Origin: an uncultured Oscillibacter sp.
GTDB lineage: Bacteria > Bacillota > Clostridia > Oscillospirales > Oscillospiraceae
Assembly: GCA_910576845.1 (NCBI GenBank)
Contig: CAJTJA010000040.1
Location: forward strand, 1-21,945
Reading direction: 5' to 3'
Length of the DNA stretch: 21,945 bases
Made by a program: the position numbers and the translations under genes. The notes beneath the pieces are model-generated. The model made no database searches, was not told the origin of the DNA, and was given only the letters and a program-made list of their open reading frames with translations. Positions 21,891 to 21,945 of the stretch are shown here, piece by piece (within the stretch, counting starts at the first letter, position 1; each line of letters opens with the position of its first letter).

Positions 21891-21945
21891 GCCTGTCAAG
21901 GGCAAAGCCGCCGCTGCGCGGCGGTGCTCCGCACCCTTGACTGGC
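21891..21945. repeat. Nested inverted repeat at the window edge, probably mobile-element related
   Basis: GCCTGTCAAGGG (21891-21902) and CCCTTGACTGGC (21934-21945) are inverted with 11 of 12 matches. Between them CCGCCGC and GCGGCGG (21908-21924) make an inner 7-bp stem with loop TGC. The GC-rich surroundings contrast with the AT-rich genes just before. I recall closely similar sequence near integrative or conjugative elements in gut Firmicutes, but this is memory and not a search. The repeat is cut by, or ends at, the window edge. Confidence 0.45.

Noticed and set aside
1..21945. CRISPR array, rRNA, tRNA or complete insertion sequence
   Set aside because: No regularly spaced repeats, no cloverleaf-like or rRNA-like stretch, and no transposase frame were recognised anywhere in the window.

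Overview
The window looks like a chromosomal segment of an anaerobic, amino-acid- and organic-acid-fermenting Clostridia member, probably of the Oscillospiraceae type (Flavonifractor/Lawsonibacter-like). The grounds are a fairly GC-rich core, strong AGGAGG-type ribosome binding sites, ferredoxin-linked 2-oxoacid oxidation, a propionate-CoA-transferase-type enzyme, and sigma70-like promoters. The genus assignment is inference; no rRNA or tRNA gene is present.

Left part (1-7400). A minus-strand unit holds a GntR/FCD regulator (1294-1974), then a small conserved protein of unknown function (478-990) and the start of a CstA-type carbon-starvation/pyruvate transporter (1-422, cut by the window edge). 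The last two have their own promoter and a leader with two back-to-back hairpins. Divergent from the regulator is a tight plus-strand operon: a P-loop ATPase, a 2x[4Fe-4S] ferredoxin, and the VorB, TPP-binding and gamma subunits of a 2-oxoisovalerate-type ferredoxin oxidoreductase (2230-5511), closed by a strong terminator. An XRE regulator (5594-6049, minus) then sits divergent to a branched-chain aminotransferase, ilvE (6302-7378). Together these genes can convert branched-chain amino acids to 2-oxoacids, then to acyl-CoA plus reduced ferredoxin.

Middle part (7933-18192). A minus-strand catabolic cluster is read from 16982 down to 7933: an Ldh2/ComC-type dehydrogenase, TRAP transporter DctQ, DctM and DctP, a terminator-like hairpin, a CtBP/PGDH-type D-2-hydroxyacid dehydrogenase, a DRE-TIM (HMGL-like) lyase/synthase, a 17-bp perfect inverted repeat, a Pct-type CoA-transferase and a DUF554 membrane protein. 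A divergent LysR regulator (17287-18192) probably controls it. The set reads as uptake of a hydroxy- or dicarboxylic acid, two-way oxidoreduction at C2, C-C bond chemistry and CoA exchange. I do not recognise the pathway, and it is the best candidate in the window for an undescribed system.

Right part (18380-21945). Base composition becomes visibly AT-rich. There is a possible 52-codon minus-strand ORF, then three secreted proteins in a row on the plus strand (a lipoprotein, a stalk-domain/NPCBM-like protein and an RCC1-repeat protein) ending in a clear terminator. The window ends in GC-rich, probably non-coding sequence with a nested inverted repeat that resembles sequence I associate with integrative elements of gut Firmicutes. 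This part may be horizontally acquired.
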